The notes: generated from the letters alone by a model not told the origin. Shown: positions 8,358 through 18,408, counted from the first letter of the stretch. The stretch: DNA of 64,000 nucleotides from Variovorax terrae (GCF_022809125.1 NZ_JALGBI010000001.1:3100001-3164000); one strand, 5' to 3'. A program made the numbers and translations.

Positions 8358-8852
8358 GTGAACGGTCAAGCCCTTCTTGCCGAGCAGGACGGTCGCTATC
8401 TGCGCCGCGCCATCGAGCTGTCGCGCACCGCCCGCGAGCGCGGCAACCGGCCCTTTGGCGCCGTCATCGTCGCGGCCGATGGCGCGGTGCTGGCCGAAGC
8501 CTGGAACGCCACCGCCGAAACCGGCGACTGCACTGCCCACGCCGAAACGGAGGCGGTGCGCCGGGCCTCGCCCGCGCATCCGCGCGAGCGTTTTGCCGGT
8601 GCCACGATGTACGCCTCGGGCGAGCCCTGCGTGATGTGCGCCGGGGCCATCTTCTGGTGCAACATCGGCCGCGTGGTATTCGGCATCGACGCCGTGAGCC
8701 TGCGCGTGTTCCGCGGCGAACGCGCCGAGCAGCGCGATGCCGAGCTGTCGTGCCGCGACGTGTTCGCTGCCTCGCCGCACCCCATCGAATGCATCGGCCC
8801 GGCCCTGCGGGAGGAAGCCAGCGAACCGCACCAGGGTTTCTGGCGGCGCTGA
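8358..8852 (+). CDS. Nucleoside deaminase-like enzyme (CDA superfamily), second copy
   Basis: A zinc-dependent deaminase of about 164 residues with HAETEAV near residue 58 and PCVMCAG near residue 90. This is the same family as the enzyme at 1367 and ends in the same way (HQGFW). The start is chosen as the GTG at 8358 because GAAGG lies 10 nt upstream; a GTG at 8349 would overlap the receptor stop but sits too close to that site. It is co-directional with the THI5-like receptor. The two paralogues share HAE, PCxMCAG and the tail but differ in the middle, so they may act on different rings or successive amino groups. Confidence 0.88.
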   Translation: MNGQALLAEQDGRYLRRAIELSRTARERGNRPFGAVIVAADGAVLAEAWNATAETGDCTAHAETEAVRRASPAHPRERFAGATMYASGEPCVMCAGAIFWCNIGRVVFGIDAVSLRVFRGERAEQRDAELSCRDVFAASPHPIECIGPALREEASEPHQGFWRR

Positions 8853-8856
8853 GCGC

Positions 8857-9345
8857 TCAGAGAAAGCGTTCGATCAGCCGGCGCGAGCCGCGGTCGAGCG
8901 CGCTCATGTCGCGCACGCTGAACTGCACGCCCTGGCTGCCGACGATCAGCAGCGCAAAGCGCCCCACGCGCCGGATGTCTTCTTCGGCATGGAGCACGAA
9001 GCGGGCATCGCCGCGATCGGTTTCCACCTCCCAGATGCTGGGCGTGGAGAACGTGGACACCTGCTTGAGGCGCCGGATCTCGGGCACGAATTCGCGCTGC
9101 GCAAACTCTTCGCGCAGCAGGGCCTGCAGCGGCCCGGGCAGCGCGTCGAGCCGGTCGATCCAGATGAGTTCGTGGCCGTCGGCGCCCACGATCGAGATGC
9201 CTTCGTCGGGCGCCGCGATCGGAAACGCGCGCACCGGCACCACGCCGATGTGGCGTTCGCCGTGGGCCGCCACGAACACCAGGCGGCCAAACGCGTCGCG
9301 TTCGAGCTCGAACGCGGGAACAGGGGATAAGGGCATGGGGGTCAT
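8857..9345 (-). CDS. DUF1854 protein, cyanophycin-associated
   Basis: A 162-residue soluble protein of the DUF1854 family, which is known to accompany cyanophycin synthetase genes in betaproteobacteria. It contains the ERDAFGRLVFV opening and a conserved C-terminal stretch DRGSRRLIERFL. It has no signal peptide or membrane segment. It is the second gene of a minus-strand pair, 21 nt after the ABC exporter gene, and faces the deaminase gene with only 4 nt between stops. The molecular role is unknown. Confidence 0.85.
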   Translation of the reverse strand: MTPMPLSPVPAFELERDAFGRLVFVAAHGERHIGVVPVRAFPIAAPDEGISIVGADGHELIWIDRLDALPGPLQALLREEFAQREFVPEIRRLKQVSTFSTPSIWEVETDRGDARFVLHAEEDIRRVGRFALLIVGSQGVQFSVRDMSALDRGSRRLIERFL

Positions 9346-9366
9346 GTCAGTTCCTAGCGTGCAGGC

Positions 9367-11715
9367 TCATGGGGTTCCGGTGCGCTGGGCCACGTGGGCC
9401 GCCTGCGAGGTGGCCAGCGCCACGCTGGAGCCCGCATCCATGCCGGCCTCGTCGGCCTCTGTATCGACCTGGCGCGCCTGCGCCTCGTACAGGCGCCAGT
9501 AGGCGCCCTGGCGGGCCATCAGCTCATCGTGCGGCCCCACCTCCACCACCTGGCCGCGGTCCATCACCACCAGGCGGTCGGCCTTGCGCAGCGTCGACAG
9601 GCGGTGCGCGATGGCGATGGTGGTGCGGCCCTGCACCAGGTTGTCCAGCGCCTTCTGGATCTCCTTCTCGGTCTCGGTGTCCACCGACGAGGTGGCCTCG
9701 TCCAGGATCAGGATGCGCGGGTCGATCAGCAGCGCGCGCGCGATCGAGATGCGCTGGCGCTCGCCGCCCGACAGGCCCTGGCCGCGCTCGCCCACCAGCG
9801 AGTCGTAGCCCTGCGGCAGGCGCAGGATGAATTCGTGCGCGTGCGCGGCGCGCGCGGCGGCGATGATCTCGGCGCGGCTGGCGTCCGGTCGGCCGTAGGC
9901 GATGTTCTCGGCAATGGTGCCGAAGAACAGGAACGGCTCCTGCAGCACCAGGCCGATGTGGCGCCGGTAGTCGGCCACGCCGAGGCGGCGGATGTCGGTG
10001 CCGTCCACCCGGATGCTGCCGTCGCTCACGTCGTAGAAGCGGCAGATCAGGTTGACCAGCGTGCTCTTGCCCGAGCCGCTGTGGCCCACTAGGCCGATCA
10101 TCTCGCCGGGTTCGATGGCCAGGTCGAGCCCGCGGATCACCGCGCGGTTGCCGTAGCGAAAGCCGATGCCGTGCATCTCGATGCGCCCCTTGAGCGCCGC
10201 CAGCTTCACCGGCTGCGCCGGCTCGGGCACGTTGGACACGTGGTCGAGGATGTCGAAGATGCGCTTGGCGCCGGCCGCCGCCTTCTGCGTGACCGAGACG
10301 ATGCGGCTCATCGAGTCGAGCCGGGTGTAGAAGCGGCCGATGTAGGCGATGAAGGCGGTCAGCACCCCCACCGTGATCTGCTGGCGCGACACCAGCCAGA
10401 TGCCGAACGCCCAGACCACCAGCAGGCCGATCTCGGTCAGCAGCGACACCGTGGGCGTGAACAGGCTCCAGGTCCTGTTCAGCCGGTCGTTGACCTGCAG
10501 GTTGTGCTGGTTGGCCTCGCGAAAACGCTGCGCCTCGCGCTTTTCCTGGGCGAACGCCTTGACCACGCGGATCCCCGGGATGGTGTCGGCCAGCACGTTG
10601 GTGACCTCGGACCAGACGCGGTCGATCTTCTCGAAGCCGGTGCGCAGCCGGTCGCGCACGATGTGGATCATCCAGGCGATGAAGGGCAGCGGCAGCAGCG
10701 TCACCAGCGCCAGCCAGGGATTGATGGAAAACAGGATGACCGCCGTCATCACGATCATCAGCACGTCGGTCGCGAAATCCAGCGCATGCAGCGACAGGAA
10801 GACGCAGATGCGGTCGGTTTCCGAGCCGATGCGCGCCATCAGGTCGCCGGTGCGTTTCCCGCCGAAATAATCCAGCGAAAGTTGTAACAGGTGTTCAAAG
10901 GTGGCCGTGCGCAGATCGGCCCCGATGCGCTCCGACACCAGCGCCAGCAGGTAGGTGCGCGCCCAGCTCAGGCCCCAGCCCAGCAGCGCCGCGCCCAGCA
11001 GCGCCCCGAGGTAGGCCAGCACCCGCCAGGGCGGGATCTGCTGGCCGTTCTGGAACGGGATCAGGATGTCGTCCATCAGCGGAATCGTCAGGTATGGCGG
11101 CACCAGCGTGGCCGCCGTGGACGCCAGCGTGAGCGCGAACCCGGTCGCCAGCTGCTTGCGGTAGGGCCGGGCAAAGCGCCACAGGCGCAGCAGCACCCAG
11201 GTGGACGGCGGCGCCTGCAGGTCCGGCTCGCACAGCGGGCACTCCTCCGAATCGGGCGGCAGGGGCGTCTGGCAATGGGGGCACAGGGCGGCCGGCGGGC
11301 CGTCCGCGCCGGCCTCGGGCGGGACGCCCGACTGGCGCCGCGCTGTCTCGCGCTCGAACAGCCGCACCAGCTGCAGCGCCTGCGGCTGTCCCTCCAGGGT
11401 GAAGCGCCAGAACGCCAGGCGGCCAAAGCCATCGTGCAGTTCCAGCGTGCCGACCCCGGCATGGTCGAAATGGCGCAGGGCCAGATCCGCCCCGCCGGCG
11501 TCCAGCGGCCAGTCCCGCCACCCGGTGGCGCCGGCCTCCCAGGCCAGCAGGCGCCGGTCGGTCAGGGCCACCAGCCCGGCCGAAAACTGCATTTGCGCAT
11601 TCAGGTCAACCGGCAGACTGGCCAAAACGTTCTCACCTGCTGCGAGTTGTGCGCGCAAATCGATGTGCGCCTGGTGGACGGCATTTGAAACGTTGGCGGG
11701 AAGAGTTTGTTGCAT
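9367..11715 (-). CDS. ABC exporter half-transporter, cyanophycin-associated
   Basis: A 782-residue protein fusing an N-terminal domain of about 180 residues, an ABC exporter membrane domain (about 185-480, six helices) and an ATPase domain. The ATPase shows Walker [10 protein letters not shown], signature LSGGERQR, Walker [11 protein letters not shown] and the switch AHRLS. The N-terminal part ends in a zinc-ribbon-like CPHC-x(11)-CPLC segment near residues 145-162, unusual for an exporter. It would function as a homodimer in the inner membrane. Genes of this type sit beside DUF1854 and cyanophycin synthetase genes in this bacterial group. It is transcribed divergently from the synthetase genes across a 200-bp gap. 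The cargo is unknown. Confidence 0.9.
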   Translation of the reverse strand: MQQTLPANVSNAVHQAHIDLRAQLAAGENVLASLPVDLNAQMQFSAGLVALTDRRLLAWEAGATGWRDWPLDAGGADLALRHFDHAGVGTLELHDGFGRLAFWRFTLEGQPQALQLVRLFERETARRQSGVPPEAGADGPPAALCPHCQTPLPPDSEECPLCEPDLQAPPSTWVLLRLWRFARPYRKQLATGFALTLASTAATLVPPYLTIPLMDDILIPFQNGQQIPPWRVLAYLGALLGAALLGWGLSWARTYLLALVSERIGADLRTATFEHLLQLSLDYFGGKRTGDLMARIGSETDRICVFLSLHALDFATDVLMIVMTAVILFSINPWLALVTLLPLPFIAWMIHIVRDRLRTGFEKIDRVWSEVTNVLADTIPGIRVVKAFAQEKREAQRFREANQHNLQVNDRLNRTWSLFTPTVSLLTEIGLLVVWAFGIWLVSRQQITVGVLTAFIAYIGRFYTRLDSMSRIVSVTQKAAAGAKRIFDILDHVSNVPEPAQPVKLAALKGRIEMHGIGFRYGNRAVIRGLDLAIEPGEMIGLVGHSGSGKSTLVNLICRFYDVSDGSIRVDGTDIRRLGVADYRRHIGLVLQEPFLFFGTIAENIAYGRPDASRAEIIAAARAAHAHEFILRLPQGYDSLVGERGQGLSGGERQRISIARALLIDPRILILDEATSSVDTETEKEIQKALDNLVQGRTTIAIAHRLSTLRKADRLVVMDRGQVVEVGPHDELMARQGAYWRLYEAQARQVDTEADEAGMDAGSSVALATSQAAHVAQRTGTP

Positions 11716-11915
11716 GATTCTTTGTTGCAGAGCCCAGTTGCCGGTACCGGGATGGCGGATCCAGGGATTTTCGCCGAAGCACGCAGGCCTTTGTCCCTAT
11801 CTTTCAGAACATGGCTCATTTCCCTGCCGCCCCCTTGCTGGCCCGGCCAGCGTCCCCCGGCCTCCACGGAGCACCCCCGGCTGGAGCAGGGTCAATTGAC
11901 ACCCACGCCATCCCG

Positions 11916-14108
11916 ATGAGCAAAAAGAACGACATCAAGCTGCTGCGCACCCGCTACCTGCGCGGCCCCAATATCTGGACCTACCGCCCGGTCCTCGAGG
12001 TCTGGCTCGACCTCGGCGAACTGGAAGACCACCCCTCCCAGACCCTGCCCGGCTTCAACGACCGGCTGATCGCCCTGCTGCCCTCCCTGGTCGAGCACCA
12101 CTGCGGCGTGGGCGAGCGCGGCGGCTTCCTGCAGCGGCTGCTGGAAGGCACCTGGGCCGGCCATGTGCTGGAGCATGTGGTGATCGAACTGCTGAACCTG
12201 GCCGACATGCCCACCGGCTTCGGCCAGACGCGCAGCACCTCGCAGCACGGCGTCTACCGCATGGTGTTTCGCGCGCGCGAGGAGCAGGTGGCGCGCACCG
12301 CGCTGGCCGAAGGCCACCGCCTGCTGATGGCCGTCATCAACGACGAGCCGTTCACCGCGGCCGACGTGCAGGCGGCCGTCAGCCGCATCCGCGCCCGGGT
12401 GGACGACTGCTACCTGGGCCCCAGCACCGCCTCCATCGTCGCGGCCGCCACCGACCGGCGCATCCCCCACATTCGCCTGAACGACGGCAACCTGGTGCAG
12501 CTCGGCTACGGCGCCAGCCAGCGCCGCATCTGGACCGCCGAGACCGAATTCACCAGCGCCATCGGCGAGGGCATCGCCCACGACAAGGACCTCACCAAGA
12601 GCCTGCTGGCCTCCTGCGGCGTGCCGGTGCCCGAAGGCGAACTCGTCGACAGCCCCGAAACCGCCTGGGAGGCCGCGCAGGACATGGGCCTGCCGGTGGT
12701 GGTCAAGCCGTCGGACGGCAACCACGGGCGCGGCGTCTCGCTCGACCTGAAGACCCGCGAGGAAGTGGAAGCGGCCTTCCGCGTGGCCGAGCCGCATGGC
12801 AGCGAGGTGATCGTGGAACGCTTCATCCGCGGCCACGAACACCGGCTGCTGGTGGTGGGCGGCCGCGTGGTGGCCGCCGCGCGCGGCGAGACCGCCTGGG
12901 TCACGGGCGACGGCCATTCGACCGTGGTGCAGCTGATCGACGCCCAGCTCAACACCGACCCGCGGCGCGGCCTGGAAGAAGACTACCCGCTCAGCCGCAT
13001 CGAACTCGACAAGGACGAGGCCGTGGTGCTCGACCTGCAGCGCCAGGGCCTGGCGCCCGGCTCCGTGCCCGCCGCCGGGCGCGAGGTGCTGATCCAGCGC
13101 AACGGCAACGTCGCCATCGACTGCACCGACGCAGTCCACCCCGAGGTGGACCGCGTCGTGAGCCTGGCCGCCCGCATCGTCGGGCTGGACATCGCCGGCG
13201 TGGACGTGGTGGCGCAGGACATCTCCCGGCCCCTGGGCGCCCAGGGCGGCGCCATCGTCGAGGTCAACGCCGGCCCTGGCCTGCTGATGCACCTCAAGCC
13301 CGCCGAAGGCGCGCCGCGCCCGGTCGGCCGCGCGATCTGCGACCACCTCTTTCCCGAGGGCGAGAGCGGCCGCATCCCGGTGGTCGGCGTGGCCGGCAGC
13401 CGCGACACGCACCACATCGCGCAACTGGTGGCCTGGCTGCTGCACCTGAGCGGGCGCCACACCGGCCTGGCCTGCCGCGACGGCCTGTTCCTGGACCGCC
13501 GCCGCGTGGAAGCCGGCGACAGCACCCACTTCGACGCCAGCCACCGGCTGCTGATGAACCGCCTGGTGCAGGCCGCCGTGATCGAGAACGGCGCCGCCGC
13601 CATCCTGCGCGATGGCCTGGCCTACGACCGCTGCCAGGTCGGCATCGTCACCGACCTGGACGGCGCGCAGGACCTGGGCGAGTTCGACATCTCGCAGGAC
13701 GAGCAGATGTTCAAGGTGCTGCGCACCCAGGTGGACGTGGTGCTGTCGCAAGGCACCGCCGTGCTGAACGCCGCCGAGGAGCGCGTGGCGGAGATGGCCG
13801 GCCTGTGCGACGGCGAGGTCATCTTCTACGGGCTCAGCCCCAACCTGCCCGCCCTGGCGGCGCACCGCGCCCAGGGCGGCCGGGCCGTCTTCATCCGCCA
13901 GCAGCAGGTGGTGCTGGCCACCGGCGCCACCGAGGCCTTCCTGCCCGACCTGAGCAAGCTCGGCTCCTGGCACGAGCGCCGCGGCGGCACGGCCGACGAA
14001 ACCCTGCTAGCCGCTGTTGCGGCGGCCTGGGCCCTGGGCATTCCGGCCCCGCTGATCGGGACCGGCATCGAGGCATTTCAAGACAACAGCGCAGAAAGAC
14101 AACGCTGA
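11916..14108 (+). CDS. cphA: Cyanophycin synthetase paralogue with degraded Mur-ligase domain
   Basis: A 730-residue relative of cyanophycin synthetase, which builds the Asp-Arg polymer. The N-terminal domain and ATP-grasp domain look intact (VVVKPSDGNHGRGV near residue 265; GDGHSTVVQLI; AIVEVNAGPGLLMH near residue 450). The expected Mur-ligase P-loop is replaced by GVAGSRDTHH near residue 490, lacking the GKT core. The C-terminal Mur domain is also about 130 residues shorter than in the neighbour. ATP use at that site is therefore doubtful. The two genes overlap by one base and must be co-translated. Betaproteobacteria are known to carry two such genes. I start at the ATG at 11916, since the family begins with an LLRTRYLRGPN-like block; no clear ribosome site is seen. 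Confidence 0.9.
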   Translation: MSKKNDIKLLRTRYLRGPNIWTYRPVLEVWLDLGELEDHPSQTLPGFNDRLIALLPSLVEHHCGVGERGGFLQRLLEGTWAGHVLEHVVIELLNLADMPTGFGQTRSTSQHGVYRMVFRAREEQVARTALAEGHRLLMAVINDEPFTAADVQAAVSRIRARVDDCYLGPSTASIVAAATDRRIPHIRLNDGNLVQLGYGASQRRIWTAETEFTSAIGEGIAHDKDLTKSLLASCGVPVPEGELVDSPETAWEAAQDMGLPVVVKPSDGNHGRGVSLDLKTREEVEAAFRVAEPHGSEVIVERFIRGHEHRLLVVGGRVVAAARGETAWVTGDGHSTVVQLIDAQLNTDPRRGLEEDYPLSRIELDKDEAVVLDLQRQGLAPGSVPAAGREVLIQRNGNVAIDCTDAVHPEVDRVVSLAARIVGLDIAGVDVVAQDISRPLGAQGGAIVEVNAGPGLLMHLKPAEGAPRPVGRAICDHLFPEGESGRIPVVGVAGSRDTHHIAQLVAWLLHLSGRHTGLACRDGLFLDRRRVEAGDSTHFDASHRLLMNRLVQAAVIENGAAAILRDGLAYDRCQVGIVTDLDGAQDLGEFDISQDEQMFKVLRTQVDVVLSQGTAVLNAAEERVAEMAGLCDGEVIFYGLSPNLPALAAHRAQGGRAVFIRQQQVVLATGATEAFLPDLSKLGSWHERRGGTADETLLAAVAAAWALGIPAPLIGTGIEAFQDNSAERQR

Positions 14109-16687
14109 TGGATATCTCCCGCACCCGGGCCCTGCGCGGCCCCAACCTCTGGAGCCGCCATACGGCGCTCGAAGCCATCGTCGCCTGCGCCGAAGCCGAG
14201 CGCGACATCGACGCCCTGCCCGGCTTCGAGCCACGCGTGCGCGCGCTGTTCCCCGCCGTCGGCGCCTTGCGCCCCGGCGGCCACGAGGGGCCGGTGTCGC
14301 TGGCCCACGTGCTCGAATCGGCGGCGCTGGAGCTGCAGGCCGAGGCCGGCTGCCCGGTCACCTTCAGCCGCACGGCCGCCACGCTGGAAGCCGGCGTCTA
14401 CCAGGTGGTGGTGCAGTACAGCGAGGAAGCCGTGGGCCGCCTCGCGCTCGAGTTGGCGCAGGCCCTGATCCATGCCGCGCTGCAGGACACTTGCTTCGAT
14501 GTGGAAGCCGCCATCGCCCAGCTGCGCGAGATGGACGAGGACGAGCGCCTGGGCCCGAGCACCGGCGCCATCGTGGACGCGGCCGTGGCGCGCGGCATTC
14601 CCTACCGCCGCCTGACGCGCGGCAGCATGGTGCAGTTCGGCTGGGGCGCGCGCCAGCGCCGCATCCAGGCCGCCGAGCTGGACGCCACCAGCGCCGTGGC
14701 CGAATCGATCGCCCAGGACAAGGACCTCACCAAGAAGCTGCTGCACGCGGCCGGCGTGCCGGTGCCCACGGGCTGCCTGGTCGGCAGCGCCGACGAGGCC
14801 TGGGAGGCCGCCCAGCGCATCGGCCTGCCGGTGGTCGTGAAGCCGCAGGACGGCAACCAGGGCAAGGGCGTGACCGTCAACATCGCGAGCCGCGAGCACC
14901 TCGACGTTGCCTACCGCGCCGCCGCCGAATACGGCAGCGTGATGGTCGAGACCTTCCTGCCGGGCAGCGATTTCCGGCTGCTGGTGGTGGGCAGGAAGCT
15001 CGTCGCCGCCGCACGGCGCGATCCGCCGCAGGTGCTGGGCGACGGCCTGCACACCGTGCGCGAGCTGGTGGAGATCGTCAACCAGGACCCGCGCCGCGGC
15101 GAGGGCCATGCCACCTCGCTGACCAAGATCCGGCTGGACGAGATCGCGCTGGCCCGCCTTGAGCTGCAGGGCTTCACGGCCGACTCGATTCCGCCCAAGG
15201 GCCGGCGCGTGATCCTGCGCAACAACGCCAACCTCAGCACCGGCGGCACCGCCACCGACGTGACCGACGACGTGCACCCCGACGTGGCGGCGCGCGCCGT
15301 GGCGGCCGCGCAGATGGTGGGCCTTCACATCTGCGGCGTGGACGTGGTCTGCGAGAGCGTGCTGCGCCCGCTCGAGGAGCAGCATGGCGGCATCGTCGAG
15401 GTGAACGCCGCGCCCGGGCTGCGCATGCACCTGTCGCCCTCGTATGGCAAGGGCCGCCCCGTGGGCGCGGCCATGATCGACGAGTTGTTCGGCCACGGCA
15501 ACGACGGCCGCATTCCCATCGTGGCCGTGACCGGCACCAACGGCAAGACCACCACCACCCGCCTGATCAACCACCTGCTGTCGGCCAGCGGCCTGCGCAC
15601 CGGCATGACCAACACCGACGGCGTCTACGTCAACGGCCACCAGACCGACAGCGGCGACTGCAGCGGCCCCAAGAGCGCGCGCAACGTGCTGATGCACCCC
15701 GACGTGGACGCCGCCGTGTTCGAGGTGGCGCGCGGCGGCGTGCTGCGCGAGGGCCTGGGCTTCGACCGCTGCCAGGTGGCCGTGGTCACCAACGTCGGCA
15801 TGGGCGACCACCTGGGCCTGAACTACATCACCACGGTGGAAGACCTGGCGGTGCTCAAGCGCGTGATCGTGCAGAACGTGGCGCCGCAAGGCTGGGCCGT
15901 GCTCAACGCGGCCGACCCCATCGTGGCCGGCATGGCCGCGAGCTGCCCGGGGCAGGTCATCTTCTTCGGCGGCGACCGCCACAACGGCGTGCTGGCCGCG
16001 CACCGCGCGCAGAACCGGCGCGTGGTCTACCTGGACGGCGACACCCTGGTGGCCGCCGAGGGCTCGTGGCGCGAGCGCGTGGCGCTGCGCGACGTGCCGA
16101 TCACGCGCGGCGGCACCATCGGCTTCCAGATCGAGAACGTGATGGCCGCGGTGGCGGCCGCCTGGGCCGTGGGGCTGAACTGGGACACGCTGCGCCACGG
16201 CCTGGCCAGCTTCGTCAACGACAGCAGCAACGCGCCCGGCCGCTTCAACGTGATGGACTACCGCGGCGCCACCGTGATCGCCGACTACGGCCACAACCCC
16301 GACGCCATGCACGCGCTGGTGGCCGCCGTGAACGCCATGCCCTCGCGCCGGCGCAGCGTGGTCATCAGCGGCGCGGGCGACCGCCGCGACAGCGACATCC
16401 GCGACCAGACCGTGATCCTCGGCGAAGCCTTCGACGACGTCCTCCTCTACCAGGACGCGGCCCAGCGCGGCCGCGCCGACGGCGAGGTGATGGGCCTGCT
16501 GCGCGAGGGCCTGGCCCAGGCGAGCCGCACGCGCCACATCGAGGAGATCCATGGCGAGTTCCTGGCCATCGACACCGCGCTGGCGCGCCTGCAGCCGGGC
16601 GACCTGTGCCTGATCCTGGTGGACCAGGTGGAAGAGGCGCTGGCGCACCTGGCGCGCCGCGTGGCCGAAGCGCCGATCGCGGCCTGA
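14108..16687 (+). CDS. cphA: Cyanophycin synthetase
   Basis: An 859-residue enzyme that elongates multi-L-arginyl-poly-L-aspartate, a cytoplasmic nitrogen reserve, adding Asp and Arg at separate ATP-dependent sites. Domains in order are the N-terminal domain (1-160), ATP-grasp (about 210-470; KPQDGNQGKGV, GDGLHTVRELV, IVEVNAAPGLRMH) and a Mur-ligase-like domain (about 475-859) with an intact P-loop TGTNGKTTTTR near residue 475 and the DYGHNPDAMHAL segment near 720. It starts at the ATG overlapping the previous stop (TGATG). No cyanophycinase gene is in the window. Length matches the family. Confidence 0.96.
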   Translation: MDISRTRALRGPNLWSRHTALEAIVACAEAERDIDALPGFEPRVRALFPAVGALRPGGHEGPVSLAHVLESAALELQAEAGCPVTFSRTAATLEAGVYQVVVQYSEEAVGRLALELAQALIHAALQDTCFDVEAAIAQLREMDEDERLGPSTGAIVDAAVARGIPYRRLTRGSMVQFGWGARQRRIQAAELDATSAVAESIAQDKDLTKKLLHAAGVPVPTGCLVGSADEAWEAAQRIGLPVVVKPQDGNQGKGVTVNIASREHLDVAYRAAAEYGSVMVETFLPGSDFRLLVVGRKLVAAARRDPPQVLGDGLHTVRELVEIVNQDPRRGEGHATSLTKIRLDEIALARLELQGFTADSIPPKGRRVILRNNANLSTGGTATDVTDDVHPDVAARAVAAAQMVGLHICGVDVVCESVLRPLEEQHGGIVEVNAAPGLRMHLSPSYGKGRPVGAAMIDELFGHGNDGRIPIVAVTGTNGKTTTTRLINHLLSASGLRTGMTNTDGVYVNGHQTDSGDCSGPKSARNVLMHPDVDAAVFEVARGGVLREGLGFDRCQVAVVTNVGMGDHLGLNYITTVEDLAVLKRVIVQNVAPQGWAVLNAADPIVAGMAASCPGQVIFFGGDRHNGVLAAHRAQNRRVVYLDGDTLVAAEGSWRERVALRDVPITRGGTIGFQIENVMAAVAAAWAVGLNWDTLRHGLASFVNDSSNAPGRFNVMDYRGATVIADYGHNPDAMHALVAAVNAMPSRRRSVVISGAGDRRDSDIRDQTVILGEAFDDVLLYQDAAQRGRADGEVMGLLREGLAQASRTRHIEEIHGEFLAIDTALARLQPGDLCLILVDQVEEALAHLARRVAEAPIAA

Positions 16688-16707
16688 AGGAGCCCGGCGC
16701 GCCATTC

Positions 16708-16885
16708 TTGAGAAGAATCGGCCCGAGGTCCTTGTCCCGCCGTCATTCTCTGCTATCAATTTTGAGTAGCCCGGGCTGCCCCGCCGCGTGAAGCGAGGCC
16801 TCGTGCCGCCGACCAATCGCTCACTTTTTGATAGCGACCGAGGTCCACCCGACAAGGACATCGGCCCGATCTGGCTTGAAATTTC
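16708..16885. repeat. Inverted pair of a dispersed intergenic repeat
   Basis: Two copies of an element of about 60 bp face each other in the 228-bp gap between cphA and the FAD oxidase gene. The plus-strand copy (16708-16770) contains ATCGGCCCGAGGTCC and ends GCTATCAATTTTGAGTAGC. The minus-strand copy (about 16820-16885) contains GGGCCGATGTCC and ends near GCTATCAAAAAGTGAGC. Related single copies lie at 24208 and 27934. No gene is seen in the gap. Confidence 0.65.
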
Positions 16886-16915
16886 CCCAAAAAGAGTCTT
16901 CAGGGCCGCCCCGGA

Positions 16916-18280
16916 TCAGGCGGGGGCCCGCTGCGCCTCCCAGGCCTTCATCTTGCCCGGGTTCATCAGCCCGGCCGGATCGGCCAGCCGCTTGAAGGCG
17001 AGCTGGTTCTGGTCGATCGTCTTCATGCCGCCGTCCTCAATGGTGTAGACATGCGGGTCGAAGATCAGGCAGCCGCTGGCCTCGAGGAAATCCATGATCT
17101 CGTACTGGCGCGCCGCCGTTGTGAAGCGCACCAGGGGCAGGCCGTAGGCACCGTACTCCGTCGGCGTGGCGCGCAGGAACTCGTCGTGGCACAGCACCTC
17201 GTCGCCAAAGCGCTGCTTGAAGCGCGTGCACAGGTCGAGGTCGAACGGATGCGGGTGCTCGAACTGCAGGTAGGTCCAGCTCTTGTCGGCCTTCAGCGCC
17301 TGCAGCGTCGTGTGGTTGTAGGCGCATTCGTAGGCCGGCGGCAGCCGCCGGGCGTGCAGCTCGGCCTCCGGCAGGCACAGGGTTTCCTGCCCGCCGAAGG
17401 CGCGGGCCTGCGCCCGGTAGCGCTCGCGGCTGTCCTCGCCCACCATCGCGAAGACGGCGTGGCTGCCCGGCGGGAAGTACTCGGCCAGGTGCTTGTAGTA
17501 CGGCGTGAAGCCGCTCTCCACGGCGGTCAGCAGGAACAGGTCGATGTCGGTGCCGCAGATGCCGTGGCAAAAGCGGGTGGCATCGGCGTAGCTGCCGAAG
17601 GTGGCGATCGAGTGGTACCAGTGCACGGCGGCCTGCAGCGCCAGCGTGACGCGCGTGATGATGCCGTTGGTGCCATAGGCGTGGTGCACCTTCTGCACGT
17701 CCTCGCCCTGCAGTTCCAGCACGCGCGGCGTTTCCTCCAGCGTCACCACCTGCACCGACAGCACGTTGCCCGGGTCCTTGAGCACGCCGTTGCGCACCGA
17801 GCCGACACCGGCCGAGCCGCCCGCGATGAAGCCGCCCACCGTGGCCGCCCGCAGCGTGGACGGGAACATGCGCAGCTGCTGGCCCACTTTCTCGGCCTCC
17901 TGCTGCAGCGCGTGCAGCAGCACGCCGGCCTGCACCTCGGCCACGCCGTCGCGGATTGAGAGGATGCGGTTCATCGCGGTCATGTCCAGCACCACGCCGC
18001 CGGCCAGCGGCACGCACTGGCCGTAGTTGCCGGTGCCGCCGCCGCGCACCGTCACCGGCAGGCCGTGGCGGGCGGCGGCGCGCGCGATGGTCACCACCTC
18101 GTCCTCGGTCTGCGGCACCACCACGAGATCGGCCGTGCGGCCTTCGAGCTGCTCGTTCAGGATCGGGCTGTACCAGAAGAAATCCCGCGACTTGCGCCGC
18201 AGTTGCTCGGGCGCGCTCAGCACGCGGATGCCGCCCAGTTCTTCGGTGAATCGGGCCAGGGAGTCGGTGTGTGGATTCAT
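16916..18280 (-). CDS. FAD-binding oxidase (PCMH type)
   Basis: A 454-residue flavoprotein of the FAD-linked oxidase/dehydrogenase family (GlcD/D-lactate dehydrogenase-like fold). The PCMH FAD-binding domain occupies about residues 40-215, with PQTEDEVVTIARAAA and the diphosphate-binding loop VRGGGTGNYGQ near residue 90. The C-terminal half is the substrate-binding cap. The start is the ATG at 18280, preceded by GGAAAAG. It is the last gene of the operon running from 22897 and has its own candidate RutR-type operator upstream. The family oxidises 2-hydroxy acids and related compounds; the substrate here is not evident. Confidence 0.88.
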   Translation of the reverse strand: MNPHTDSLARFTEELGGIRVLSAPEQLRRKSRDFFWYSPILNEQLEGRTADLVVVPQTEDEVVTIARAAARHGLPVTVRGGGTGNYGQCVPLAGGVVLDMTAMNRILSIRDGVAEVQAGVLLHALQQEAEKVGQQLRMFPSTLRAATVGGFIAGGSAGVGSVRNGVLKDPGNVLSVQVVTLEETPRVLELQGEDVQKVHHAYGTNGIITRVTLALQAAVHWYHSIATFGSYADATRFCHGICGTDIDLFLLTAVESGFTPYYKHLAEYFPPGSHAVFAMVGEDSRERYRAQARAFGGQETLCLPEAELHARRLPPAYECAYNHTTLQALKADKSWTYLQFEHPHPFDLDLCTRFKQRFGDEVLCHDEFLRATPTEYGAYGLPLVRFTTAARQYEIMDFLEASGCLIFDPHVYTIEDGGMKTIDQNQLAFKRLADPAGLMNPGKMKAWEAQRAPA

Positions 18281-18408
18281 CAGGATCTTTTCCGGAAAGG
18301 GCGGGCCCGCAAGGCCCGCGACAGCCAGGCGCCGCGGCCCGGGAACTGCACCGGCGGCAGGCCGATGCGGGCCGGGCCGGCGCGATGGGTAAATTTTAAC
18401 CAATGATT

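Noticed and set aside
14078..16861. Very long minus-strand open frame (927 codons) opposite cphA
   Set aside because: It is an antisense shadow caused by high GC; the plus strand encodes a complete, motif-perfect cyanophycin synthetase.
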